The notes beneath the pieces are model-generated. The model had not been told where the DNA came from, did no database searches, and was given only the letters and a program-made list of their open reading frames with translations. The translations under genes were made by a program, and so were the position numbers. Shown here piece after piece: positions 33,392-44,839 of a stretch of 64,000 bases of DNA. Location of the stretch: positions 174,300,001-174,364,000 of the forward strand of contig OX465598.1 of NCBI GenBank assembly GCA_950022295.1, in the 5' to 3' direction. The first letter of the stretch is position 1; every line of letters starts with the position of its first letter. The stretch comes from Bromus sterilis (lineage: Eukaryota > Streptophyta > Magnoliopsida > Poales > Poaceae).

Positions 33392-34657
33392 TGTAAGAGC
33401 AAGTTTTGCCCCCGAAGGTTTTGGACATTGTTGGACAAAGCAGAAGTGGAACTAATATTGTTTTCGAGTATAAACAGATACTTAGGTTCCGAGAGAATGG
33501 AGTTTGTATTTAGAAGGTCGAAGGACAACTCACTGCAGCTCTGCTGCAGTCATCTACCGAAACCTTTGAAGGAAGTCGACCCCTAAAAATGTCGTGGAAG
33601 GAGATGTTTCTCTCGAGCAAAAGCGCAACGAGGAGAAAGCTGAAGCTGGTCGAAGACTTAGTCTTTTTTGCTAGTTTCTCTTTATTTCTTGAGTCGTAGG
33701 AAAAACCGTACTATTAAGAGGGGTTTGCTAGTTGAGATCTTTGTCGAAGTGAATTTGCACTGCTCAACCAAAACCCTCAAAAGCCTACCGAGAGAAATCT
33801 TACCGAGTCGAGCGAATAGCTCGAAGGCAAAGTCATCGCACTTCGTGCCTTCGAGGGAGAACTCGTTCGGTGAGTCAGCTTACTTGTTCCTCAAGTAATG
33901 TTGCGCAGTGATTGGAATCCGACCGTTGTGGACACGCGTCAAGCGGTTGCATCGGGTCACTTCAGTCATTTTACCCATCGGGATCGCCAACTATAAATAC
34001 CCCGCACCTACCCGCCATTTCGGGTTGGCTGCTCCACTAAAGATTCTAAGACAGAAGTCTGTGAGCATCCCAAGAGAGATTCATCGAGAGAAAACCAAAT
34101 CCCAAGTCTGAGCTGACTTGAGCAATTCACTATGACTTAGGTCGAAATTAGCCGATCTTTTTATCTTGGAGAACTGCAAGTCTCCTAGACGGTTAGGCGT
34201 CGCCTGTCAAGCAGTCGAAGAGTAATTGTCACTGCTGAAGGAAGTTTGTAAAGGTCTCGGAGATGTCCTGAATCATCTACCACGAGTGAAAACTGGACAA
34301 GCTCGAGGAGTTTGTTGCAGTGGAGAATAGGACGGAGAGAGTTTTGCTCCAGGTGTTCAATCACCAGTCCCTCCAACCAGACGTAGCACTTTGCAGAGTG
34401 TGAACTGGTTTACCAAACATCGCTGTGTGAGGCTTGTTTTCCTTCTAGCATTTACTTCAAGTATTTACTCGTAGCCTGTTTGCCTTTGATGTTTTCCTTC
34501 GCTCCCAATCCTTTCGAGCCTTACATTACTTTCGATACTGTATTTCCTTCGAGATGTCATTAGTCCTATGCTGTTTGCATGATTTCCTTCTAAGTTCCTT
34601 AGAATTTTTAGAAGTGATCATTCACCCCCTCCCCCTCTGATCATTCTTGAGCTTTCA
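33392..34657 (+). repeat. 3' LTR of the Copia element
   Basis: 1266 bp, the same length as the 5' LTR. It differs by nine substitutions and by the inversion of the five-base loop at 33539-33543. Confidence 0.95.
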
Positions 34658-34662
34658 GGTTA

Positions 34663-36707
34663 TAATCAACGTATCTGCGTTCATTCCCCTGAGTGGTCAC
34701 GCCCACTATCTAATCCTAGCTAACAATGTGCAGGGCTCACTACTGAATATAATATATATTTATAGCAGGCAGCATAGGATAAAGGAAGGTACAACAAGGG
34801 GCGACAATGACAGGCTATGCAATTGAATATGATTGTGACGTAGCAGCAGCTGTAACAATGCCTAGTGCAAGAAATGTACAGAAAAGATAGGCGATATCTG
34901 GGGAAGGAAAATGGCTCTGCTTGCCTGGAAGCTCGACGGTAGGGGTAGGGTCGTCGACGAAGTAGTCGTACTCGACAACGATGTCGTCGGCGGCAACAAC
35001 GGGTTCTATCGAAGAATAAGGGGGACAGTAAATACACATAATAATAGCAATACAAATACAAGACATGGCAAACGCAATGTTAACGGGGTTCTAACGCAGT
35101 GCAATGCACGTTGCTCGGAGCGGGAATTCATCCGGGGATGAAATCCAGCTCCGGGGTAATTATCGGACAGGGTGTCCGGAGGGGGAAGGTACCATGCCGG
35201 AGGTGTCGTGGACATCTGACAAGCATATGGATGGTGTATCCGTGTTAGTTGATCCATTCCGAACAGCTTTCATGTTCAGAATAAATTCATCCGTATAGTT
35301 ATACAGTATCGGGCAATCATCGGACAGACGGTCCGGAGGGGGGTGTCGATGTTCGTTGTGTTAAAGGGGTGCGGTGGGTATACCGGTAGCGTATTTATAT
35401 TCATTATATTTTTTTGATCAATTTTCATGTATAGAGTTTTTTAATCTGACTTACGGTTTAAAAGATATTGAAATTCAAAGTTTTAAACCATTTAAAATAA
35501 TAATTTCTGCAATTATTTAATTGTTTATTCAAACATTATCCAGAACAGTAAAGTTGACCAGTCAAACCTGACATGGGGGTCTCACATGTCAGTCTCACAT
35601 GTTTTATGAATTCATTTTATTTATTTAAAACCCCACTGGACCCACATGTCATAGGCAAAGGTTATAATTAACTAGTTTAATTAATCCAGTGGATATTTAG
35701 AAGGGCAGGGCCCACATGTCATTTCCACATGTTTATTAATCAGGGGGGTTATTTTTGGTTAGCACTTAGATTAGCCACTAATCTGGTTAGTTAGTGGCCG
35801 AACCCACTTGTCAAGGGGCCAACCCACTGCGCCACGCAGGGGCACGCCGGCATCGAGCCGGGCACGGCGCTGTGGCCGTCGCAGCCAACTCCGGCGAGGG
35901 GGGAGCATGGCGAGAGGTGTTGTGCGCGGAGAGGGCATGCGCGAGGCGAGTCCACGACACGCTGGGCATGGGGCCAAGTCGTGGCGAGCAGAGCATGGCC
36001 GGAGCGGGAGCGAGGCGTCCAGTGGCCGACGTCCGAGGCGCGGTGAGGGGCGTGGCTAGGAGGGGCTTCTAGCGTGGCCCGCATGCGATGAGCGCGCGCA
36101 TGGGGCGCGGTCGAGCGCGAGCCAGAGCGCGGGGCGCGCGGTGCATCCATGGTGGCCACGGCGAGACCGGAGTGCGGCGAAGAGGGGTGCTACGGCGGCG
36201 AAACGCGAAGGGTAATAGAGGAGTCGGAGTGGCGGCTCACTGTGGGGGTAGAGACGAGGTCAGGGAGGCCGGCGGCGCACCGGTGGTTATGAATTTGTCG
36301 ACTGCGTGGCAACGGCCGTGGCAACGGGGGAGGCTCGATCCTGGCGCCGTGGTGATCTTCGGCCCAAATTGGTTGACTGGAGAGGCCTAGAGGAGCCCGG
36401 CGAAGCTCCAGGACACGCCGACGGGGGCCGATTCGGGCGGTGGTCGCGTGGGCTCGCGGAGGTGCGTCCACGGCGGGCACGGTGAGGTGGGGAAACGAAT
36501 AGGGGGGTGCCGGGAGGAAGGATGGAGGCGGCTAGGGTTCCAAGGGCGCGTGAGGGGTCGCAAAGCTCTTTTATGCCCGCCGGCGGCGACGTATAGCCGC
36601 CACGGCGATGGCTGGCTCGAATGTGCGCCACGCACTGGGGGTGACCAATGGAGGGGATGACCGGGGTGGGCTCGGCCCAGTGGGGGGGGGGAAGGGGAGT
36701 GGGCCGG
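34663..36707 (-). other. Nest LTR, piece 3
   Basis: This continues the solo LTR after the Copia target site and ends at the GCCGG target of the next LTR. It is AT-rich at 35390-35770 with repeated CCCACATGTCA words, then GC-rich at 35790-36700. Long GC-rich ORFs on both strands there (for example 36287-36907, minus) show no domain pattern and are not called. Confidence 0.6.
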
Positions 36708-39700
36708 TGTAACAGCCCAGTTTTCACAAAATTTAAAAAAATTTGTTTTCGGTGTGAATTGTTTGATTGTCTGATTTGTTTGCGGTGTTTGCATCCCCGA
36801 TTTATCGATCGGCGATTATTTTTTCCCCTCTTATCTCGTACCGGACGAAGACCGACCCTTTCCACCCTGACACTCGACCTTTGCGACACCGGGTTACACC
36901 CGATCACCGTCGTGAAAACCGCACGAGACCAGCCGCAGCCAACGGAACGAAAAACCCCGTGTAATAATTAAACGGGATATTTTTATAGCGCACCGGAAAG
37001 TGTTCTCGGAACGGTTCCAGCGCGAGGTGAACGCCGCCGGCTCGACGCGCTGATCGCGCAGTTCGAAGTTTTACCCGAATCGAAGGTACTGCGGACCCCC
37101 GGCGGTCAGAAACGTGAGCACCGCGCGCGCGAGAGAAAAACCGGGGATGTTTTTGCAAACTGCCAGCCACCTGGGCTATATAAAGACCACCACACTCCCA
37201 CCCCTTTCTAGGGTTTCCTAGCCACAAAATTGCAGCCACCCCCCTGGAAAATTGCCTCATTTTCGCAGCTTTACCCCCAAAAATCCAAACCCTAGGCCCC
37301 AGCGGATCTGGACCGTTGGATCAGCCGATCCAACGGCCCTGGAAGCTCCCCACCTACCCTCCTCCTCTCTCCTCAAGCAGCTGCCCATGGAGGCCGAGCC
37401 GCCGCCTCTCGCCTCCGGCCAGCAGGCCGCAGCCGACGGCCACCGCGCCTCCTCTCGTCTCCCCGCGCCCTCTTCCTCTCTCTTCTCTCTCTCCCTATCA
37501 TCTCCCTGACCTCCCTCTCCCCCTGCAGGAACCAAGCGGGCGCCGCCGCGCCGTTTTTGCCATGGACGGCCGAGCCAAGCTCGGGCCGAGCTCGCCGGCC
37601 ACCCTCCGCTTCGAACCGCGCCTGGAACCGGCGCTGGCGACCCCTCTCACGGCCAGATCCGCCTCGCCCGCGGCCCCCGCGCCCGTCTCTGCCTGGTCAG
37701 GCTCACCGGACCTGCAGCGCCGCCGGCGTCGCGCCGTGCCCGCTCAGGCGGTCGATCCAGCGGAGCCGAGCCGCTTGCCCTGCCAGGTGGGCTGGCCTGG
37801 CCCAGCACGCCGGCCTGCAGCCACGCGGCCCACGCCACCAACGAGGCCCATGGCCTCTCTAACGCAGCTGGGCCTGGCCCAACGTGAGCAACCCACTCCT
37901 TTTTTCTCTCAGTTTTTCTGCTAATTTTGCTAAGTCTGGAGGAATTTATGCTGCTGATTCGATTTTGCGACGTAATTTCCCGTTGATCCGTAGCTCCGAT
38001 GAACGTGCCTCCAAAACAAAAGTTGCTCGGAATTGTGTGCACTTTAATTTATCTTTTGTGAGAATTTGCATTTGAGGTCATCTTGATTGTGTAATCGTGT
38101 GCTAAACAGGGCATCAGGTCATTAATTGCAACTGCTGCTGTTAAACTTGCTGAAACTGTTATTTTATTGAAACTTCGGGCGACGGTTGCTTCGCAACCGT
38201 ACGTCGGAATTGAGTGATTCCTTTTGCGTTGCGTTAAGCATTGTTTCTACTTCAGTTCCATGCATTCACATGCCATAATTTCTTGCTGCATCATGATTGT
38301 ATCTTGCTCCAAAGTAGCTACCCTGCTGTTAGTGTGCTGCTGTTTATATTTTGTTGCAACTTCGGTCGACGAGTGTGTCGCGACCGTTTATCGGAATTGA
38401 GTGATTCCAATTGCATATTGTTAAGCATCATGTCTACTTCCATTATATGTATTGCATTGTCATGATATGCTTGCTGGTCATATAGTTATTGAGCTCCAAA
38501 GTTGTTATGCTGTTGTTTTTGACAGCCACCTCTGTTTTTCACTAAGTCTGTTACTTTGTGATGCCATGTTGCATGCTTAATATCTTTTGATCTATGATGC
38601 CTATTTGCATGATTCTTTTTGCCATGCCTTCCTTGTCATGTCTACTTTAGTTTCATATCATTTGTGAGCATGTTTGCATTGATTATCCTGTTTATGCATT
38701 GCTCTAAAGTGTGCTTCCGGATGTTGGCAGATTGTGCTCGTAACTTGTTTTGCTTGTATCTTTTTAACCGTAACTCCATTTGAAGTGTGCCTTATATGTA
38801 ACTTGATTAGTTTTTCGTGTACTTTGTGTTTATGCTATTGTTTGCTGTTGTTAACCAACCTAAAATATGGTTTAGGACAGAACAGTACTAAATCATTTAA
38901 TCATCGTGCGGCACTTAGAGTTATGCCATGTTTAGGTTGTGCCTCACTTAAATTGACTAGCATAGATAGTTTACTTTGTGCTTCACCTCTTGACATGTTT
39001 GTGTGCTATGCCATGATTTCTTGAGTTTCCATGTTAACAACCATTGTTGATCACATGTAGCTAAGCAACTTGAACCACCGTAAACGTGCGGTATTCGTCG
39101 TGTGTGACCGATACCCCACTTAAACTGTTAGTAACCGTCCTCGACGATAGATCCGTATCGCGTTGTCGTGTCGTGTGATGTCTTCTTGATCTTGTGTTGC
39201 CCCCGTAGTAATAGAGTGCTTGCTCGATGATTGCTTTCCAGTGTTTATCGTCTTGTGTGCTTCCGCGGGTACCTTCGGAGACGATGCGAGCTTGCGATCA
39301 ACTACACCTTCGGAACCCGACTTATCAATAGGCAAGGACTATACATTACTTATGATCCATTCTATTTCAACCAGCGGTTTGCATGCTAGTCTAGGTTAGG
39401 TTCGATGTTTGATCCTACCACATGTTTACAACCTCTTTCAAACCGATACAGCCATGTCCCTTCCCAGCAAACCTTGTACTGCTATGTTACTATTGCTCGT
39501 TGCTCAGCCCCTTCTTAGTATGCATGCTTAGGATGCTACGATGTTACCCTGTTACTCCTTAGTTTGGGATATCACATTATTATATTGTTATGGATGATAT
39601 GATTATTATAATGTTGACTATATTCGACGAAGGATGGAAGGTCTAGGCTATCCCGCCCCGACGCTTTGTTCCATTCGAGTCACCTAGGATCCGAGTTCCG

Positions 39701-40980
39701 GTTATTGGTTTTAAGACTGAGCGTGCCTAACCGCGTGTGGGATTTTATGGGGTCCCTTTTTCTTACCTATCTAGCTTCAAGCATTTCTAGTGGTGGCCCA
39801 AGTTGATTTACCATTTGAAACCGTGTGTGTGCTAGTCAGCTGCCAGTAGTTTTTAAACCAACCCGGACCAGTGAGGACATGGTTCCCTGTTGGTCCACCT
39901 TTGACCGGCGAGGGCCCGAGGCCTCACGTGAGGCGTCTTGGTAACCCAAACCCTGTTGAGACGGAAGAGTCCGATTCGAGAGCGTGGCCAGCTTTTGGAT
40001 TGGGTGTCGAATCCCCGGGGGCCACCCGAATTTGTTTGTTGTTAGCTAGAGGGACCTGTCATTTCGGATCTCTTGGAACTAAATCATAAAATGGTTGCCT
40101 GTGATGGGTAGCAACTGAGAGAGATGGGCGTGCGTGCGGAGCCTCGTAATGGGCAGTTGGTAAACCCCTGCAGGTTAAATCTTTTTGAGAAGCCGTGTCC
40201 ACGGTTATGGACGACTTGAGACCTACTCCTTGTTCATAGACAACAACAACCGAGATAATCTTAATATAACTTGATCAACGTGTGTGTGTGCCTTGACTGC
40301 TTCTTCTTCGTTGGGATGCGAAGAGGAGGACAAGGATAGGATAGGTGTTATGTTTACGTATCTAGGTGGATAGCAGACTTGTTGGAGGCGATTCCTCATC
40401 GAATGCTTGGCTTCTTATCTTACTCTCCAGATCGTTAGCCACTTCATAAATGCTAGTGCGGCAGCAACCTCACCACTTACCCCTTCCTTACCGTAAACTA
40501 CTAGTTGTCCTAGAATGACGAGTGATGAAGTCCTTCCTGGGTCAGATGACCACTACAGTTAGATGTTGAGTACTTCTGTACTCATGATACTACCCCCAAA
40601 CTCTTTTCAGGGTTCTTGATCGACAACAGGTATGGTGATCGACGTTTCACGTGGAGACTCGACGACGACTAGTTAGGCGGATCCCGGCGGAGGGCCTGGA
40701 CCCCTATGGTTATGGGATCGATGTTTTTCTCTTTGCCACTAGGCATTTGCTTGTAGTCTGTACTCAGACATGTATCTTCTGTTGTTATATTGTATTTGAG
40801 GCAGTTGTATGCCGATTGTATGAGATGTTGTATCCTTGTATCTGTAATGTTGTGATATCATGTTGGAAATCCGGGGCATATGGCTTTGTCATATGTCGCG
40901 GTGGGCCCGATATGTGCTTCGTCCCCGAATCTGGGTGGAAATACCTAGATCTGGAACAGTACCGCATATCGGGCCTTACA
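36708..40980 (+). mobile_element. Solo LTR of family A/B, 4273 bp (copy B)
   Basis: Begins TGTAACAGCCCAG and ends ATCGGGCCTTACA, with the perfect target duplication GCCGG (36703-36707, 40981-40985). There is no primer site, interior or partner LTR next to it, so LTR-LTR recombination has removed the body. A TATA box lies at 37177-37184 with the leader CCCTTTCTAGGGTTTCC. It is the longest complete copy of this LTR family in the window; copies C and D are about 500 bp shorter. GC-rich ORFs at 37250-37930 lack domains. Confidence 0.88.
37177..37184 (+). promoter_or_regulatory. LTR TATA box (copy B)
   Basis: TATATAAA in the context GGGCTATATAAAGACC. The same context occurs in both LTRs of the minus-strand element (58601-58608 and 62981-62988). 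Confidence 0.65.
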
Positions 40981-40985
40981 GCCGG

Positions 40986-41508
40986 GGTGGTGGTGGGCTG
41001 GGCCCAGTTGGAGGGCTCTGCCCCGTGCGCTAGATAACCTTTTTCCAAAAAAAAATACATTTTGTTATTCTTTTCCCTATTTCTTTCTGTTAGAATTTAT
41101 TTGGCAATTGTTTCATTTTTGTAAAATGTTAATCATGTACCAAAATTAGGGATGCACTTTATAACAGTGCCACAAAAAGTTTTGTGCCCAAATAAATTCA
41201 TTTGAAACATTGCTATATTTAAAATGATTAAATATTGTTGTTTTGCTACTGTTAAGATTTGTTTGCAATATTTAAGTATTCAAATAAATACCCAATGTTG
41301 GTTGAACATACATAGTCTACGGATTTTTAGGGATTTTCCAAAATTGGTTGCATGAATTTTGGGCAAAGTTTTATTTTGCACTTTGTTTTTACAATCAATT
41401 CAAAGGGGTTTTGAAATTTGATTTGATTCATGATGATCAAGGAATGCTTTAGCACAGTAATTTTCATTAGCAAAATGATTATTGTAGCATGACACCCGGG
41501 GTGTTACA
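40986..41508 (-). other. Nest LTR, piece 4 (5' end)
   Basis: An AT-rich terminal piece ending CCCGGGGTGTTACA. It is matched by the end of the fragment at 8808-9846. Confidence 0.7.
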
Positions 41509-42400
41509 AACGGCATGAGCTTGCTTCCCGCGTACTCGTCCATCCTTGCCTCCCATGTCCCTCGCCACCCAGCATCATCCTAAGGTTGAATCGCATGAAG
41601 CGACTTGTGTGTGCTCCCTCCATGCGTCGAGGCCATGCCAACGACCGAGCTCAATGCCACTGCGCCCCTCGTGCTTGTCGCCGCACGACAACTTCGCATC
41701 CCTCGTCACACGCATCCTTGTGGTCGATTAGGTCATTCAGCTCTTCTCCTCTCCTGGGACCGAATTTAAATATTTTCTTGGTTTAAATGTCTTTTGTGCT
41801 ATTTTATAGGGACCTTACTGTAAATTCAAATGAAGATGAGTGGGCTTCACATCTAACATGGAACGACTTTTACGATATCTATTTCGTCGGTGCTCCGTAC
41901 TGTAAAAACACTTAAGGGGTGTGCTACGCGTCTACATGCTGGTCTTTTTAAAAGACCAGCATAAAAAGACCAGCCTGATCTCGAGTCGTTTGATGCATGA
42001 GTTTTTTTCTTTTTTTCGTTGGATGCCGTTCTCCGTAATATTCACATGTTTTATAAACATGGTGTTCTTTTCATATAGCTGATATAGTATGGGATAGCCC
42101 TTGAATGATGCCCTTTACATAATTCCTCGTGTTTTAGAAACATGATCGACATTGACATTATAAAAGAACATTTAACGGGTTTGCAAGTTACGCTTGACTA
42201 TTTGCAACACGGCCCGTGTTGCAAAAATATGTGTCGTAATTTGATAGATGCTTCGTGCCGCACAATGAAAAATAATCGAACGATTATGAAGACAACGGAC
42301 ACGCGCAGCAATCAGTCAGATGAGGCTGAGTTTTCTCTTAACTTAAATCTTTTACAGTATAAAGTGTTACCGTATCTCCTATCTCATAACTTAAGATAGT
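41509..42400. other. Low-copy sequence with two strong inverted repeats
   Basis: No gene is recognised. GCTGGTCTTT/AAAGACCAGC (41938-41947, 41951-41960) forms a hairpin, with a second AAAAAGACCAGC arm just after. A perfect 12-bp palindrome TTTGCAACACGG/CCGTGTTGCAAA (41-type spacing, one-base loop) lies at 42201-42225. The left end continues the sequence at 11317 once the nest is removed. Confidence 0.5.
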
Positions 42401-44145
42401 TATCGAAGGAAGGACGCGACTCCTCACGCGACTCCTCTGACCTAGCGTCACCCCCGCCGTCAATTCCTCTCCACCGCGCCCCTCCTCTCCCCTCCGTCGC
42501 CCCCCGCGCGGGCGGCCGAGGGGCCCTGACCTTGGCTGTCAGCACCTCCAAATCCGCCCTCCCAATCCCCTCCGTCGCCGCCTAGGGTTGGCACCGGGCT
42601 AAGCCCGTGCGTTGGCCGGCGGTGGCAGAGGGATGTTCCTCCTCTCCAGGATCGAACGACGGCGAGGGCGTCGGATCCGTGGGGTGTGGCTGCCTCGACC
42701 CGCGGCGGCGGCGGCGTTTGCGGCGCGGGTGGAGTCCGGTTGGGCGCGACGTGGTCATCGATTGGGCATGGCCTCAGGATGGTGGTGGGGCTGGACGTTG
42801 CCGATGGCGGTGGTGGCGGCGGCGGTCAGCCTGGATCTAGGCCTGGCGATGGCAACGGCCCCGTCTGGCCCAGATTCAACTATGGTGGTGGCGTCGTCCC
42901 CTCCGCCGGGGAGGATGGCCAGGTGGAGGGTCCTGGTGGCGACGGATATTGGGATCCCGTTCCCGGGGTCATCGCAGGACGCGCGTGGCGGCCGGAGGTT
43001 CCTCCGGCGTCGACGACGCTGGATGTTGGATCGCGACGGCTGTTCCGTTGTATGGGCAACGATAGCGGTTGGCGCGGCGGTGGGTGCTCCCTGTAGTCCC
43101 CGAAATCGGGGCGACGTCCCCTCTCCATCAACGGTGGCGGACTCCGGGTCGTGAGGGCGACTTGGAGTCTGGATCTCGAGATGGCGGCATGGCGGTATGG
43201 GACGTCCCCTCCATCAACAGATCGGGTTCGATGTGGCTCGGCAGGTGACACACGTGCCTCTCTCGGAGTTGTCGGACAATACTTGTCGCCGACAGGTGGA
43301 GCTACCGGTGAATGTGCTACCGGCGGATGTACGCACGACGTCTTATGTGGAGACGTCAAGTCATGCCTGCCTTCAGCGGGTGATGCACGATGGCTCTGGC
43401 GGAGGTGGCATGTTTAGCCTGTTCTTGCTGGAACGAAGGTGGTGCGATAGTAGCGGAAGGCAGGCGGTATGGGACGTTTTTGTCTTCTGTTGTCTTCTTC
43501 AGAGGTATCCGGCTATCGTGGTGTCGATAGACGGATAAGGGCGGATGGCACTGGTGGAGCTACGTTAGGGCCAAACCAGGCTATGGCCTGCCCAATATTT
43601 TTGCAAAAAACAAATGTATACTTAGAGCCAGCCCATATACACATATCGTTACAACACTTTACCAGCATCATCCTAGGTTTGGCCCGCCCAGTTCTTCAGT
43701 GTAGCTCCGCCACTAGCGGATGATACAGGAGTCTTCAACGACGAGTTTACGCAATTCGATGAAAACACAAGATCTCTGATCGGGCTATATCAACGCGCGC
43801 TTGCGTCGTGTCCTTGTTGAAGGTGGTGGTTTGAAGCTTAGCTTTGGGGATGAGAATTCGGAGTTCAATCTTGTGGTGAACTCGCCATCATCGGCGCACG
43901 AGCGACGATTCCTTCTTGAAGGTGTAGCTTAGGAATTGTGTATTTTTTTTTGTTTTTGATGTGTTTTGTATCATAGGGTTAGTGGATATCTGGAGAAGTT
44001 ACTGTCGCGAGGTATACGGCCTCTGGGTTTATTTTTCGCTTTATTTTTGAGTCAAGGTTGTTCGTCTGCTGGATTCTGCAATTTTAATAATATATGGTTA
44101 GATGCATCATTGGCCGGGGTTATGCTCCTTTTCCGAAAAAAACCT
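42401..44145 (+). mobile_element. GC-rich retroposon-like unit, unclassified
   Basis: A GC-rich first part (CCTCCGTCGCCGCCTAGGG, then many GGTGGTGGCG words) passes into a T-rich end with GGTTAGATGCATCATTGGCC, GGGGTTATGCTCC and a short A-tract (about 44138-44144). This arrangement recalls the 3' end of LINE-type or other poly(A) retroposons in wheat. Start and target duplications are not determined. ORFs of up to 180 codons in the GC-rich part have no domain pattern. A hAT-type MITE is inserted at 43549. Confidence 0.4.
43549..43715. mobile_element. hAT-type MITE, 167 bp
   Basis: The inverted ends CACTGGTGGAGCTAC and TAGTGGCGGAGCTAC (12 of 15 match) are flanked by an 8-bp duplication GCGGATGG/GCGGATGA (43541-43548, 43716-43723). 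Both traits fit hAT elements. No coding capacity. Confidence 0.65.
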
Positions 44146-44839
44146 CCTAGAGTTTGCTTTACTAGCACAATGTCCATATGTTGCTATGAAGTTATAAAAA
44201 GACGAGGACGATGGTGTTTTGTAATTGTTCCATGATTCATGGTTAAAAAGAAAGTAAAATTACAACGAAAGATCATACTGTTTGTAAGCTTTTTAGATTA
44301 ATATAGAAACATCTTACTCCCTCAGTATACATATGAATAAATGGAAGTCATATAATTTGAAACGGAGGGAGTACCATTTGATTTCGGCCACAAAAAACTC
44401 TTATTTGAACATATATTTTTTGTATAAGAAAGCAATGTCAATTACAAGAGGCTTGAGTCGAATGTGCAAAGACCCATCCAATCCAAAGTCCAGCTAAAAA
44501 CCTAGCCTACTAGTGTGCTCAGCTTTTCATTTTCCGGTTGTCCAGATTGCTGGCTTCCCCTCACCCTCAGAAAGGGACATTACTGGTACTGGGACGGAAG
44601 ACGGAAGAGTGGGTGAGCGAGATATATATGTGGAGCGGAGGGAGGCTGAGGTGAGGCCGCGAGGTCGTCCCGTTTCCACCACCCCCTCTATGGATAGAGC
44701 CGCCGCGACAGCCGTAGATATCCTCGTCATGATCCCATCACCACCGCCTTCTCCTTTGTAGCACCATCCCACGCCCCGTTCCTTTGACAAGATTTGATCC
44801 TCGCACGTTTCTTGGATTGTTTTCGCCGTTGTTGCAGAA
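44146..44839 (+). promoter_or_regulatory. Upstream region of the ACT-domain gene
   Basis: About 700 bp between the retroposon-like unit and the start codon. A TATA-like GATATATATG lies at 44621-44630, followed by a GC-rich, pyrimidine-containing leader up to TTGTTGCAGAAATGG. A Stowaway remnant sits at 44317-44371. The transcription start cannot be fixed from sequence. Confidence 0.4.
44317..44371. mobile_element. Short Stowaway MITE derivative, 55 bp
   Basis: The ends CTCCCTCAGT and GGAGGGAG are flanked by TA on both sides (44315-44316, 44372-44373). It is much shorter than usual, so internally deleted. Confidence 0.65.

Larger units (their letters stand above)
20602..34657 (+). mobile_element. 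Ty1/copia retrotransposon, SIRE/Maximus type, complete, 14.06 kb
   Basis: The two 1266-bp LTRs begin TGTAAGAGC and end GAGCTTTCA, and are flanked by the perfect duplication GGTTA (20597-20601, 34658-34662). After the 5' LTR comes a tRNA-iMet primer site; before the 3' LTR a polypurine tract AAAAAGGGGGAGA. The order is gag (21938-24541), pol (24583-27792: protease, integrase, reverse transcriptase, RNase H), a 1.1-kb promoter-like spacer, a third ORF (28899-32843), then a 0.5-kb tail. A long gag and an extra 3' ORF are typical of the SIRE/Maximus lineage. The LTRs show only nine substitutions plus one micro-inversion (about 0.7%), so insertion is recent. gag and ORF3 carry nonsense codons, so this copy depends on partners. 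Confidence 0.93.
11318..41508 (-). mobile_element. Solo long LTR (about 4.3 kb net) carrying three nested insertions
   Basis: The outer ends are TGTAACGCCCC at 11318 and CCCGGGGTGTTACA ending at 41508, flanked by the perfect 5-bp duplication AACGG (11313-11317 and 41509-41513). Removing the three insertions leaves four pieces: 11318-12830, 20353-20601, 34663-36707 and 40986-41508, about 4330 bp in total. The net piece has no internal primer-binding site or coding region, so it is best read as a solo LTR lying on the minus strand, with its 5' end on the right. A TATA-like ATATATATTTATAGC lies at 34751-34765 (read on the minus strand). CCCACATGTCA motifs recur at 35640-35730. Confidence 0.8.

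Noticed and set aside
36287..36907. 206-codon minus-strand ORF in the nest LTR
   Set aside because: It spans the junction between the nest LTR and copy B at 36707, so it cannot be an ancestral gene.
36708..40980. Reading the TGTAACA...TGTTACA-like ends as terminal inverted repeats of a DNA transposon
   Set aside because: The 5-bp target duplications, TG...CA ends and a tRNA-iMet primer site between copies C and D show LTRs.
42607..43154. Long GC-rich ORFs (up to 180 codons) in the retroposon-like unit
   Set aside because: Overlapping open frames on both strands with low-complexity Gly/Val/Ala/Arg content and no domain pattern; expected from high GC.
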